Source: CANLBN01 sp965230205 (GTDB taxonomy: Bacteria > Pseudomonadota > Gammaproteobacteria > Pseudomonadales > Cellvibrionaceae). Taken from it: 64,000 nt of DNA. The notes under the pieces were generated by a model. That model was given only the letters and a program-made list of their open reading frames with translations, made no database searches and had not been told where the DNA came from. The position numbers and the translations under genes are program-made. The stretch is taken from the NCBI GenBank assembly GCA_965230205.1, contig OZ245996.1:2542001-2606000 (forward strand). The letters are read 5' to 3'. Shown here piece after piece: positions 35,506 through 44,036 of this stretch. The stretch's first letter is position 1. The number at the start of each line of letters is the position of its first letter.

Positions 35506-36195
35506 TTATATCTCCGAGAACCGTTTGAAATCTGTCGAGTTGAAAAAGGATTCAGCAGTTAAATGGGTGAGCAGTTTACCATCTTCCAATAGTAGGATGT
35601 CAGAGGCCAGTTTTTTGGCCTGTTGAATACTGTGGGTAGACATAAATATTTTACAAGATTTGCTGAGCTGCTGTATTAAAGTATCAATTTCCTGGCGTCG
35701 CGTTGGGTCAAGGTTAGCTGTCAATTCGTCCAATAATAATATAGTTGGCTCCAAAGCCCATGCTCTTGCGAGAGCCACAAGCTGCTGTTGGCCTGTCGAC
35801 AGTGTGGTGGCGACTTGTTTGCTTATATGGCTGATACCGGCCCAGTCTAATGCCTCTCGACTGCGCTCGAAGGGATTTTCTCTACGATGATAAGAAAGTG
35901 GTATTTGTATATTTTCAACCACCGTTCGATTTAATAGTACGGCATGTGGTGGTACTAAGGTTATGTGTGGCGGTTGAGGTTGTTGCTGCCAATAAATATT
36001 TCCATTAGACGGTGTGAGTAATCCAGCACAAAGTTTAAGCAGTAAGGTTTTGCCGGAACCATTGCTGCCCATGATGACGGTAATCTCTGAATTTTCAATT
36101 GAGAAGCTGATATCCTTTAAGCATGTTTTTTCCCCAAGGTTCAATCTGACATTATCAAACCGCAATGGTAAAAAAGCAGAACCACTAATACTCAT
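35506..36195 (-). CDS. Tungstate-type ABC importer ATPase (TupC-like)
   Basis: A 229-residue ATPase. Walker A is GSNGSGKT, the signature motif is reduced to LSTGQQQL (LSGGQ normally), Walker B is ILLLDELTANLD, and the switch histidine is in MSTHSIQQAKKL. A short ATPase without the molybdate-sensing C-terminal domain of ModC is typical of TupC. The T-for-G change in the signature is unusual but known among TupC-like proteins. Its start overlaps the permease gene. Confidence 0.83.
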   Translation of the reverse strand: MSISGSAFLPLRFDNVRLNLGEKTCLKDISFSIENSEITVIMGSNGSGKTLLLKLCAGLLTPSNGNIYWQQQPQPPHITLVPPHAVLLNRTVVENIQIPLSYHRRENPFERSREALDWAGISHISKQVATTLSTGQQQLVALARAWALEPTILLLDELTANLDPTRRQEIDTLIQQLSKSCKIFMSTHSIQQAKKLASDILLLEDGKLLTHLTAESFFNSTDFKRFSEI

Positions 36196-36929
36196 AAGTG
36201 ACCCTCTTTTTTAAATATATTCTTCTTCAATAAGCGACCATCCATAGTAAATAGATGGGCTGCGATATTAATTAATAAGGCAAGTAAAATAAGCACTATG
36301 CCTAATGCTAAGGCAAGCGCTAGATTGCCTTGTCGAGTTTCCATAGCGATAGCGGTTGTCATTACACGAGTGTGATGTTCGATGTTGCCTCCGACAATCA
36401 TGACTGCGCCAATCTCAGCGATGGCTCGGCCGAAAGCAGCTAATATAACCGTGACTAGGCCGATTCGAGATTCAGAGATCAAAATATTTAAGCAGTGCTT
36501 GGGTTTAAAGCCCAGCATATGTAATTGTTCTTTAAGACGTTGCCAGTTTTGTTCAAATATAGGAAAGGATAAAGCGATAACAATTGGGGTTATGAGTGCT
36601 GTTTGGGCAATAATCATTGCTGTTGGTGTATACAGTAACCCCATGATGCCCAATGGACCATTGCGTGAGAGTAATAGGTAAACGAGTAAGCCAACAACGA
36701 CAGGTGGCAAAGCCATTAAGGTATCGACAATAATATGTAAAAAGCGCCGTCCGGGAAACTGATAGATAACCATCAGTATAGCGATAGGGATGCCGATGAT
36801 ACTGGCTAAGAAAAGTGCGGATAAACTCACTTGAAACGATAGCGCAATGATTTCCCAAAGTGCAGAATCACCGTTGATAATAATATATACCGCTTGAGAA
36901 AGAGCGTCAGTTAGCGTTGAGGTGGACAT
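36192..36929 (-). CDS. Tungstate-type ABC importer permease (TupB-like)
   Basis: A 245-residue inner-membrane permease with five or six hydrophobic helices. It shows the conserved MALPPVVVGLLVYLLLSRNGPLG segment (core ALPPVVVGLLVYLL) and the GRAIAEIGAVMIVGGNI loop characteristic of TupB/WtpB. It overlaps the ATPase gene by four bases. Together with the binding lipoprotein and ATPase it forms a complete importer. Confidence 0.87.
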   Translation of the reverse strand: MSTSTLTDALSQAVYIIINGDSALWEIIALSFQVSLSALFLASIIGIPIAILMVIYQFPGRRFLHIIVDTLMALPPVVVGLLVYLLLSRNGPLGIMGLLYTPTAMIIAQTALITPIVIALSFPIFEQNWQRLKEQLHMLGFKPKHCLNILISESRIGLVTVILAAFGRAIAEIGAVMIVGGNIEHHTRVMTTAIAMETRQGNLALALALGIVLILLALLINIAAHLFTMDGRLLKKNIFKKEGHL

Positions 36930-36943
36930 AGATTGTAGAGTGC

Positions 36944-38035
36944 TTATTCGCCAAAGTATTTTTGTTTAAGTTGGTCAAAACTGCCATCCTCTTGCATCGT
37001 AATTAAGGCGGCATTGATAGGTTCAAAGAAAGGAGAGTCTTCGCTGAACGCAAAGGCAATATTACTTTTAGAAAAAACATCTCCGGCAATAGTGACTTTT
37101 CCCTGCCCTTGATTTTGTGCGTAATAACGGCTGACAGCAGCATCACCAACAATAGCATCAAGTTTTTTCTGTTCTAAATCTGCAAGGCTTTGCGAAAAAT
37201 CATCATATTCAATATAGCGAATATTTTCTTTGTCGAGAAAATCACTAATCGTTGTTCCTTTGGGAGCGCCTACTTTTTTCCCGCGTAGGTCATTATAATG
37301 ATTAATTCCGCCGCTGAGTTCAGCAACCGTTAACGATGAAGCAATTTTTGCAGTTAGTGTAGAGATAAAAAATAAACTTGCTAATATCCAAAAGACAGCG
37401 ATGATTCGGCCAATAACGTGTTCTGGACGTTCTTTTTCAAAACCTCCCATTGTACAAATGACAAAAGCCCACCAAAAGGCGTCCCAAATACCTCCAAAGT
37501 ATTCATCTCTAAAATAATCGTGCTTGGCGTCTTCACCTCTTTCGAAAAACCACATGAGGTGAGCCACAATTAATAAGACTAGCAGCGCACCACATAAAAA
37601 AAGAATAATGCCTGATTCCCAAATAATGTCCCAATAATTAATTTTCTGATAGTCGGCAGATGTCAGTATTTGTAAGCCTGTAATATATATGGGTTGGGAA
37701 AAATCCATCGAGGCTTCGCGAGAAGACGTAACGGAAATATTAGCAACAGCCATTTGAGTTGAGCCCATCTTTACCTTATTTAGCATATCGGCAAAGCTGG
37801 TTTCTTTTTCTAGCGTGTATGTAATACCTGTGCGTTGACTGATGGTCTTGAGTAACTCAAGAGAGAAGCCGGTCCATTCACCATTAGCCTGTTGTGTTGA
37901 AAATGGCGGCCGCTCAATGGTACCGACAATAATGGGCGGACTTTTTACTGTGGGTTCATTGGCTAATGAGGGTAGTGGAGCTAGCCACAACAAAATTAAA
38001 GGCAATACCTGAACGAGTATCTTTTTAATATACAT
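36944..38035 (-). CDS. Prokaryotic ionotropic-glutamate-receptor-like channel
   Basis: About 363 residues from the ATG at 38035 (an earlier in-frame start at 38095 would add a non-signal stretch). Order: signal peptide (1-25), first half of a family 3 solute-binding domain (PPIIVGTIERPPFSTQ ... DFSQPIYITGLQI), a membrane helix at about 141-165, a re-entrant pore segment FWWAFVICTMGGFEKERP (about 187-204), a second helix ending FFISTLTAKIASSLTV, then the second half of the binding domain. This interrupted-binding-domain plan is that of GluR0-type receptors. The selectivity filter lacks the potassium TVGYG motif. Confidence 0.8.
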   Translation of the reverse strand: MYIKKILVQVLPLILLWLAPLPSLANEPTVKSPPIIVGTIERPPFSTQQANGEWTGFSLELLKTISQRTGITYTLEKETSFADMLNKVKMGSTQMAVANISVTSSREASMDFSQPIYITGLQILTSADYQKINYWDIIWESGIILFLCGALLVLLIVAHLMWFFERGEDAKHDYFRDEYFGGIWDAFWWAFVICTMGGFEKERPEHVIGRIIAVFWILASLFFISTLTAKIASSLTVAELSGGINHYNDLRGKKVGAPKGTTISDFLDKENIRYIEYDDFSQSLADLEQKKLDAIVGDAAVSRYYAQNQGQGKVTIAGDVFSKSNIAFAFSEDSPFFEPINAALITMQEDGSFDQLKQKYFGE

Positions 38036-38266
38036 ATTAAGTCGAGTTAATTGGGTATTGAGGCTGCCAGTTAAAGCACAACGCAATAAGTTCAAGATAT
38101 GGCGGTGCCAAGAAGTATTCTTGCCAATAGTACCTTGAAAATAATAGCGGCACCATAGTCCGTGTAGATAATAAACTACTCGAATAGGCTCTGATTCGAG
38201 TCATTTAATTTGGGGTAATCAAAGGAGTTTGCCGTCTATGGAATATAATACTGATATCGTCAAGCG

Positions 38267-39388
38267 CTAACGGTAATTCATCACTCGTTGTTTTTGTTCG
38301 TTAGACAATAACGCTAGCAGCGGTGCGAGGTGTTCCAAAGCCTCGTCTAGCTGTTCAGCAATAATCAGCTCTTCACCGCTATTCACATGTTCTAAGAGTG
38401 TATCGATGGAAAGAGCATGACCATTTTTATTGTACTGTTTGCGGAATTCATGGGGTGTGATTAAGTAAAGTTGGCTTGGCCCCAAGGAGCCTGCTTTTTG
38501 TAGGGCTACATCTGCCATTTCAAATAAGATGTCAGGTTTAACGTCATCATCAGGAGTTAAGCTGCATATGCCTACAGATACGGTTAGTTTTAATCGCTTT
38601 CCATTAAGTTTGGCTTTAATGACTTCTATGGTTTCACAGATTTTATTCGCCATTTCTAGAGCGCTTTCTTTATTGACTAGCGGCATGGATATACTGAAAC
38701 GAGCTAGGCCTGTTCGGGCGATAGTATCTTCTTTGCGTAGGCTATTTGTTAAGATCTCCGCAATTCGTTTGATAAGCTTTTCTGTACTGCCACGTCCCAT
38801 CGATATAAAGAGGTCTTTATAGCTATCCAATTCAATAGTCATCATGCTCATGTTGTATTGATGTCTTGAGGTAAATGCTATTTCCTTTTCAAGTTGCTTG
38901 TAGAAGCCTCTTTGATTCAGTGTGCCTGTCAGTCCATCAATGGTCGTTTGTGCTCGGAGGGTATTTTTTGCAACATTGAGCTGAGCATAAGAATGGGCTC
39001 TAGCACGAATATCCGTGACATTGTTGAATGGCTTGGTAATAAAGTCAGTGGCGCCTAATGAGAGTGCCTTTTGTTTTGCAATTTCAGGGTTTTCTGCCCC
39101 TGTCATAACAATTACCGGCAAATGGTTGATATGTTCATTGGTATGGCTTCTTAGGGTTTTTAAGAATTCAAAACCATCCATTTCAGGCATGACAAGGTCA
39201 GTAAAGACAACTTGAATCTTGGTATCATTTTCGATCACATTGAGCCCATCTTCACCATCTACGGCTAAAAGAACATCGAACTCAGAGCCGAATATACGAG
39301 AAGCAGCGATTCTGACAGTACTTGAATCGTCAATCACTAGGACTCTAATTTTGTCGGAATTTCTAACTGACATAAGGCTTTTATCCAA
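38267..39388 (-). CDS. Response regulator with degenerate GGDEF domain
   Basis: A 373-residue protein. A CheY-like receiver occupies about residues 13-130, with conserved acidic pair DD, phospho-acceptor Asp64 in VFTDLVMPEMDG and lysine in FITKPF. The GGDEF domain (about 147-310) begins TTIDGLTGTLNQRGFYKQL, but the active-site motif reads TGLARF (226-231) where GGDEF or GGEEF is expected. It is therefore unlikely to make cyclic-di-GMP and may bind nucleotide or act as a scaffold. A C-terminal helical tail follows (about 330-373). No neighbour hints at its input kinase. Confidence 0.8.
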   Translation of the reverse strand: MDKSLMSVRNSDKIRVLVIDDSSTVRIAASRIFGSEFDVLLAVDGEDGLNVIENDTKIQVVFTDLVMPEMDGFEFLKTLRSHTNEHINHLPVIVMTGAENPEIAKQKALSLGATDFITKPFNNVTDIRARAHSYAQLNVAKNTLRAQTTIDGLTGTLNQRGFYKQLEKEIAFTSRHQYNMSMMTIELDSYKDLFISMGRGSTEKLIKRIAEILTNSLRKEDTIARTGLARFSISMPLVNKESALEMANKICETIEVIKAKLNGKRLKLTVSVGICSLTPDDDVKPDILFEMADVALQKAGSLGPSQLYLITPHEFRKQYNKNGHALSIDTLLEHVNSGEELIIAEQLDEALEHLAPLLALLSNEQKQRVMNYR

Positions 39389-39673
39389 TATTATCCTTTT
39401 AGCGAGTGATGCCGTTTTGCCGCATAGCTCGCCTCAACCTATATCATTATAGTCGGTTTAAATAAAATCGAGAATAATGATTGAAAAGAGAAAAAGTTAC
39501 TCATTGGCATTTTAATGTTTAAAAAAAGAAACTAGGCTTATCTGTAAGCCGTAAGATAGCCCATAGGAATCAGGGATTACAGAGGATATGTTGATATTTA
39601 CTACAATCATAGTGGTCCCTTCACTATTAGGCCTTTATACTAAACAAATTATGTCCATTTTTAGGTATTTCAG

Positions 39674-40681
39674 ATGAATTCGATTAGTTTTTTAAAACCA
39701 TTAAAACATCTAGTTATAGTTACCTTTTCCCTAGGGTTGATTGCCTGTGGGTCACAAGCGACAAACGCTAGTGAGAGTGCCAAGCAAGCTAAAGCATCAG
39801 CGGCGGCTACAGGAGCCCCTATTGTGACCAAAATGAAGAATTATATTTTTGGTCATAGCTTAGTCAATCATACTCCCCCTAAGATCCCAACACCAAGTAA
39901 TGAAACATCTGTTCCCCATTGGATGAAGGTATTAAGTAAGGCTTCTGGGTTTGGCTATACCGTTGATGGCCAGTATGGCTTCTTGCAAACTCACACAAAT
40001 CTCCCTCCGACCCCACAATGGGGCTTTGACCTTCCAAAAAGTGGTTGGAGAGGGTCGTTTGCATCAAGTAATTTCACCACTATTTTGTTAACGCCTGCGA
40101 ATTTCATTCAATATCAGCCCGCTGATGTACCTTATGATGGGGATAATCCGAAGAGAACAACTCCAATAGAAGCAACATTGACAGTTGTTGACTGGGTGAC
40201 TAAGAAAGAACCTAACGCTATTATTTATCTTTATGAAAGTTGGCCCGATATGGCCTCATACATCCCTAACTTCCCGCCATCTGATCAGGATTTTGCGAAA
40301 TATAATAACTATACCAATAATGAATTTCATCAATGGTGGATCAATTATCACGACGCAATTTTATCGGCAAGACCAAATGCCAAGATTAAAATGCTGCCTA
40401 TAGGACCTATTATTAGTAAGTTATTATTAGAGACTGATTTAGGTCAAATCCCCGTGACAGAGCTTTATGAAGATGCTGCTCCTCATGGCAGACCTACAAT
40501 CTATTTTCTTGCGAGCTTGGTTACTTTTATGGGTACCTATGGCGTTCAGCCTGAATTAGATTTCAAAGTACCAAAGATTATTCACCCTCTTGTTAAGAAA
40601 AATTATGAGAGCACAGTGAATTTTATTTGGAAAGAGTTGCAAGGTTTTAACGATAGCCAAGGCAATAGTCGGATTTGGTAG
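39674..40681 (+). CDS. Exported lipoprotein, possibly SGNH-hydrolase-like
   Basis: A 335-residue protein with a lipoprotein signal (LGLIAC, cysteine near residue 25). An early block FGHSLVNHTPPKIP has the look of an SGNH block I with serine (GHSL for GDSL). A late EDAAPHGRPTIYFLASLVTF has the Asp-x-x-x-His spacing of block V, and IYLYESWPDM a possible block III. These suggest an esterase or carbohydrate-deacylase fold, but I have no second line of evidence. Alanine-rich spacer at 28-45. Monocistronic; 285 bp of AT-rich upstream sequence without a clear signal. Confidence 0.55.
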   Translation: MNSISFLKPLKHLVIVTFSLGLIACGSQATNASESAKQAKASAAATGAPIVTKMKNYIFGHSLVNHTPPKIPTPSNETSVPHWMKVLSKASGFGYTVDGQYGFLQTHTNLPPTPQWGFDLPKSGWRGSFASSNFTTILLTPANFIQYQPADVPYDGDNPKRTTPIEATLTVVDWVTKKEPNAIIYLYESWPDMASYIPNFPPSDQDFAKYNNYTNNEFHQWWINYHDAILSARPNAKIKMLPIGPIISKLLLETDLGQIPVTELYEDAAPHGRPTIYFLASLVTFMGTYGVQPELDFKVPKIIHPLVKKNYESTVNFIWKELQGFNDSQGNSRIW

Positions 40682-40700
40682 GTCAGATACTACTTCTATT

Positions 40701-41477
40701 TTAAGAGGCTGATATAGCTACAATATGGTTATATCGGCCTAATCTTTTATAGGGCTCTTTATTTGAATACTCTATTTCTTTTAAGAGCACTTCCTCGGTT
40801 GATTGGTGGCCCCCTCTTTTATTGAGCACATAATCACTAAAGACACGAATACCTGACATACTTTTTGTCATAAATCCTGCTGCTTGCAACCAGAGCTCTA
40901 CTTGTTGTACATCGCGAGCATTCTGAGGCGTTAAGCTGCCGGAATCACTTTGTTTGGATTCTAGTTCATCCAAGTAACGAAAGTTGCCGCAAATTAAGTT
41001 GCGATAAACTAATCCAGCAGGATTATAAAAACACAGGGATAAATACCCCTCTTTTTTAACTAACTTCTTTATTGCAGGAATAAGGGCTTCTGGCTTTTCT
41101 AGCCATTCCAAGACTGCATGACATAAAACAATATCAAAGGTATCACGGTATTGTTCACTGAGTGTTTGATAGGGTAAGTTAAGCCATTCGATATGATGTT
41201 GATTATTGGTGGCCTTTACTCGAGCTTGAGCTTTTTCCATCATTTTTATTGAAAGGTCATTATACGTCACATGATGGCCTAGCTCTGCCAGTTTCAGTGA
41301 AAAGTGGCCTAGCCCTGCACCAACATCAAGAATGCGTAAAGGGGTATTGTCGTTAATCGCTGGGATTTGTTCTGTTAAGTCTCTCCAAATAACAGCTTGT
41401 CTAATATTGCCTTTAAGGCTACTGTGAATACGACGTTCAAAACGTTCTGCTAATGAGTCAAAATTTTTATCGGGCAT
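40701..41477 (-). CDS. cmoM: tRNA 5-carboxymethoxyuridine methyltransferase CmoM
   Basis: A 258-residue SAM-dependent methyltransferase. The N-terminus DKNFDSLAERFERRIHSSLKG matches CmoM (formerly SmtA). Motif I is ILDVGAGLGHFSLKLAELGH, followed by FDIVLCHAVLEWLEKPEALI. CmoM methylates cmo5U34 to mcmo5U in tRNAs that read four-box codons. Convergent with the lipoprotein gene; the MazG-like gene lies 3 bases upstream on the same strand. Confidence 0.88.
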   Translation of the reverse strand: MPDKNFDSLAERFERRIHSSLKGNIRQAVIWRDLTEQIPAINDNTPLRILDVGAGLGHFSLKLAELGHHVTYNDLSIKMMEKAQARVKATNNQHHIEWLNLPYQTLSEQYRDTFDIVLCHAVLEWLEKPEALIPAIKKLVKKEGYLSLCFYNPAGLVYRNLICGNFRYLDELESKQSDSGSLTPQNARDVQQVELWLQAAGFMTKSMSGIRVFSDYVLNKRGGHQSTEEVLLKEIEYSNKEPYKRLGRYNHIVAISAS

Positions 41478-41480
41478 GTA

Positions 41481-41855
41481 CTACTCTAAATCAATATTAC
41501 TATTGTTGACATATTCAGTATATTTTCGAGAGCTTCCATAAACCTTATCAACAGGGTATTTCTGCCTGTTTTTTTCCATTTTTTGTTCTACGGCTTGTAA
41601 AATATCAATATCGAGTTTTTGAGCTAATCGTAATAAATAGACCTGTACATCGGCTATTTCATCGCGGACTTCTTTAAATGTTTTGTCATCTAAGTTGTGA
41701 GATTCAGTTTCTGTCAGCCACTGGAAGTGCTCCATTAATTCGGCTGCTTCAATACTTAATGCCATAGATAAATTTTTGGGAGAGTGAAATTTATCCCAGT
41801 CACGTTCTGTCGCAAACGTTTTAATTGCTGTTTGAATATCGTTTAAATTTTTCAT
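41481..41855 (-). CDS. MazG-like nucleotide pyrophosphohydrolase
   Basis: A 124-residue all-alpha protein with the MazG metal-binding pattern: LSIEAAELMEHFQW (ExxE) and EVRDEIADVQVYLLRLA (ExxD). RDWDKFHSPKNLSMALSIE at the front is typical of the small single-domain group related to RS21-C6/dCTPase and iMazG. It should hydrolyse a (deoxy)nucleoside triphosphate to monophosphate and pyrophosphate as house-cleaning. It is 3 bases from the cmoM start, so likely cotranscribed. Confidence 0.85.
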   Translation of the reverse strand: MKNLNDIQTAIKTFATERDWDKFHSPKNLSMALSIEAAELMEHFQWLTETESHNLDDKTFKEVRDEIADVQVYLLRLAQKLDIDILQAVEQKMEKNRQKYPVDKVYGSSRKYTEYVNNSNIDLE

Positions 41856-41888
41856 ATAAAATTATAAGTTTTATCGAATTGAATATGG

Positions 41889-42389
41889 CTAAGATTTATC
41901 CCACCAGCGATTAGAACACTCGATTAAACCTGCATTGATTAGTGAACGGCGAGTCAATTCTAAGTCCTTTGGGTTAAGGAATTCTCCAATAGGTAATGAT
42001 GTCGATTGATTAGTGAGTGTTAAAGCAAGCCTTTCAATAGGATGGTTAGGCTTTGTTGCCAGTAGATAACATTCCGGTCGCAAGAAAATTTGCTTTTGGT
42101 CTGGCTGATGTATGCCTGACTCAATGGTGACGGTGTCCTGATTAATAACAATTTGCTGTTTGCGGTAATTTTGATAGCATACCTTGTACATGAAATAGCT
42201 CAGCAATCCCAGCTCTAGACCAACAAAAGGTAATATAATCCATACGCCAAGAGCAAACCACCCAACGCCAACAATGAGTGCAGGTATGCTTAAAATCAAT
42301 AACCAGAGACGTATATCTTGCCAATCCGCTGATCGGTTGGGAGACAGCGTAATTGTTGTATCGCCATTAATGGTTGTCGTTGTCACCAT
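41889..42389 (-). CDS. DUF2244-family membrane protein
   Basis: About 166 residues from the ATG at 42389; the frame opens upstream to 42488, but the family begins close to ITLSPNRSADWQDIR. Two membrane segments (about 25-65) are followed by a cytoplasmic part with QQIVINQDTVTIESG and LALTNQSTSLPIGEFLNP-type strands. DUF2244 proteins accompany respiratory or central-metabolism genes; no function is established. Confidence 0.78.
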   Translation of the reverse strand: MVTTTTINGDTTITLSPNRSADWQDIRLWLLILSIPALIVGVGWFALGVWIILPFVGLELGLLSYFMYKVCYQNYRKQQIVINQDTVTIESGIHQPDQKQIFLRPECYLLATKPNHPIERLALTLTNQSTSLPIGEFLNPKDLELTRRSLINAGLIECSNRWWDKS

Positions 42390-42589
42390 ACAATCGTCGT
42401 CACCATACAAGAGCCACCATGAAATAGTAAGCATCAGTAAAATTTTACATTCAGCCAATATACTTAATAGGCCAACGGAAATTAACAATCGTAGTGTTAG
42501 TGTAACAATAGGGCAGGGTATTCGGCTATAACATCTTCAAGCCCATTATCATGGTGCTTGAAGCATAATATATTTACAGAGAGGTCTTA

Positions 42590-43372
42590 ATGCATAGACT
42601 TGCCGCTAATCTATCTATGTTGTTTGGAGAGTATAATTTTCTGGAACGCTTTGAGATTGCCGCAAAAGCTGGCTTTAAAGCAGTTGAATACCTTTTTCCT
42701 TATGACTATGAAGCTAATGAAATTAAGCAGCGTCTAGATCAATTTTCTTTAACGCAAGCTCTATTTAATTCCCCTCCAGGTGATTGGGACAGTGGTGAAA
42801 GAGGCCTGGCTTGTATCCCGGGAAGAGAAGTAGAGTTCGCTGATGGCATTGATAAAGCATTGAGTTATGCGCAGATCCTTGGTAATCAACGTATTCATGT
42901 GATGGCAGGAATAAAACCAGAAAACGTTAGTTATGATGAAGCACGAGCTTGTTATATTAAAAACTTGCGCCACGCTGCTATTGCGGCCCAAAAAGCGGGT
43001 TTAAAAGTGCTTGTTGAACCCATTAACAATGTTGATATGCCTGGTTATTTTGTTAATTTGCAGGACGACGGTGTAAGCCTAATAGAAGATATTAACGAGC
43101 CAAATGTTCGTTTGCAATTTGATTGTTATCATTGCCAAATGATGCAGGGAGATGTTGTTTCAACATTTCGACAATATCATCAATATATTGATCATGTTCA
43201 AATTGCTGGGGTTCCAGGAAGGCATGAACCTGATGTAGGTGAATTGAACTATCACTATATATTAAAAGAAATTGATCGCACCGGTTACTCTGGATTTGTT
43301 GGTTGTGAATACAAGCCTAAAGCCGTGACCACGGCAGGTTTAGATTGGGCCACTGCCTACTTAACGCCTTAA
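42590..43372 (+). CDS. hyi: Hydroxypyruvate isomerase-family protein (Hyi/OtnI)
   Basis: A 260-residue TIM-barrel protein. LSMLFGEYNFLERFEIAAKAGF at the N-terminus (core SMLFGEYNFLERF) and the conserved metal-site blocks LVEPINNVDMPGYF, LQFDCYHCQMMQGD and GCEYKP match Hyi. It isomerises hydroxypyruvate and tartronate semialdehyde, or acts as 2-oxo-tetronate isomerase in the OtnI subgroup; the two cannot be separated here. An AGAGAGGTC ribosome site precedes the start. An 8-bp hairpin (CTTCAAGC/GCTTGAAG, 42535-42563) lies upstream. No glyoxylate carboligase is nearby. Confidence 0.85.
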   Translation: MHRLAANLSMLFGEYNFLERFEIAAKAGFKAVEYLFPYDYEANEIKQRLDQFSLTQALFNSPPGDWDSGERGLACIPGREVEFADGIDKALSYAQILGNQRIHVMAGIKPENVSYDEARACYIKNLRHAAIAAQKAGLKVLVEPINNVDMPGYFVNLQDDGVSLIEDINEPNVRLQFDCYHCQMMQGDVVSTFRQYHQYIDHVQIAGVPGRHEPDVGELNYHYILKEIDRTGYSGFVGCEYKPKAVTTAGLDWATAYLTP

Positions 43373-43445
43373 TAGGTTGAAGCCGTTGATTGAGTATGCA
43401 GTGGTTTCCTCTACGTTGCTTTACTGATAAGCTACCGGGCTTATA

Positions 43446-43696
43446 GGTGCCCTCTATTTCAGTTTGTTGAATAAAGGGATAATCGGGAAGTATGGTGACC
43501 TGTTAACCTTAGACTTTATGTCAAAGCAAGTAGGATCAACAAGTAATTCCATCGCTGCCCCCGCATCGGTATTAAAGAGTAGTTTGTGTTAACCACTGGA
43601 ACAGCGTCTATGATTAGTGTTCTGGGAAGGTACAATCGTGGGAAGGTTTAATCGAAGGTAACTTGCCTCCCTCTTTTAGCCCGAAGACCGGCCTAT
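43446..43696 (+). ncRNA. Atypical cobalamin riboswitch
   Basis: Conserved elements occur in order: GGTGCC (43446), GGGAAgtatGGTG (43485-43497), CCATCGCTGCCCCCGCA ending at 43565, GGTA, a P7-type arm AAAGAG, CCACTGGAACA with TGTTCTGGGAAGG (a closed hairpin), CTCTTTTA pairing back, and the B12 box AGCCCGAAGACCGGCCT (43678-43694). This is the layout of Pseudomonas-type cobalamin riboswitches. Two oddities: about 50 bases lie between GGTG and CC where about 8 are usual, and TGGGAAGGTACAATCG is tandemly repeated as TGGGAAGGTTTAATCG. The usual CGCAACGG is CGCATCGG here. It probably represses the cobalamin operon when B12 is plentiful, if still functional. Confidence 0.75.
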
Positions 43697-43739
43697 ATAC
43701 TCTAAAAACATTTGTACGGTGGGTGCAGAGAGGAATCAC

Positions 43740-43920
43740 ATGACATCAGATGTAGAATCTAAGCAGGTATAAACTAAGCTATTACTTATCTGTTTTAGTC
43801 CAAAAACGTGGAGTATTAGCATTTGGGCTTATCAACATTTTTGTAGTTGGCTTTTTACTTGTTGAAGCTGTTCACTACAGCCATGATAAGCGTCATTCAC
43901 TGTCTTTTCCTTACCGCTAG
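43740..43920 (+). pseudogene. cbtB: Broken cbtB (cobalt transporter small subunit)
   Basis: An ATG at 43740 follows a good ribosome site (AGAGAGG) directly after the riboswitch, but the frame stops after ten codons (TAA at 43770). In another frame 43801-43920 reads a membrane helix (GLINIFVVGFLLVEAVHYSH) and then DKRHSLSFPYR, which strongly resembles the CbtB C-terminus with its HxxHDxRHSxxFPCH motif; the terminal Cys-His is changed to Tyr-Arg. No start codon is available in that frame. cbtB with cbtA normally follows B12 riboswitches; cbtA is absent here. I read this as a decayed cobalt transporter gene. Confidence 0.6.
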
Positions 43921-44036
43921 CATTGTTGCCAGTGTTTTTAGTAACCTAGTATTTTAGTTGACGCATAGAGTCATTGTTGCCTGGGGGCTTAGTCGCTGGG
44001 TATTGATAGACCTCGCTTTTAATTCTGGTTCTGATC

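Noticed and set aside
34644..36929. Phosphate- or sulfate-type ABC transporter
   Set aside because: The binding protein pattern (SRADQSGTHQ), the short ATPase and the neighbouring moaB and moeA fit tungstate/molybdate uptake better.
42535..42563. Eight-base hairpin before the hydroxypyruvate isomerase gene as a riboswitch
   Set aside because: Only a simple hairpin is seen without any conserved riboswitch boxes; a role as terminator of an upstream transcript or an operator is equally possible.
43376..43940. Group of short open frames in the leader of the cobalamin operon as genes
   Set aside because: The stretch is explained by a riboswitch and a frame-broken cbtB; none of the short frames has protein-like composition apart from the relic.
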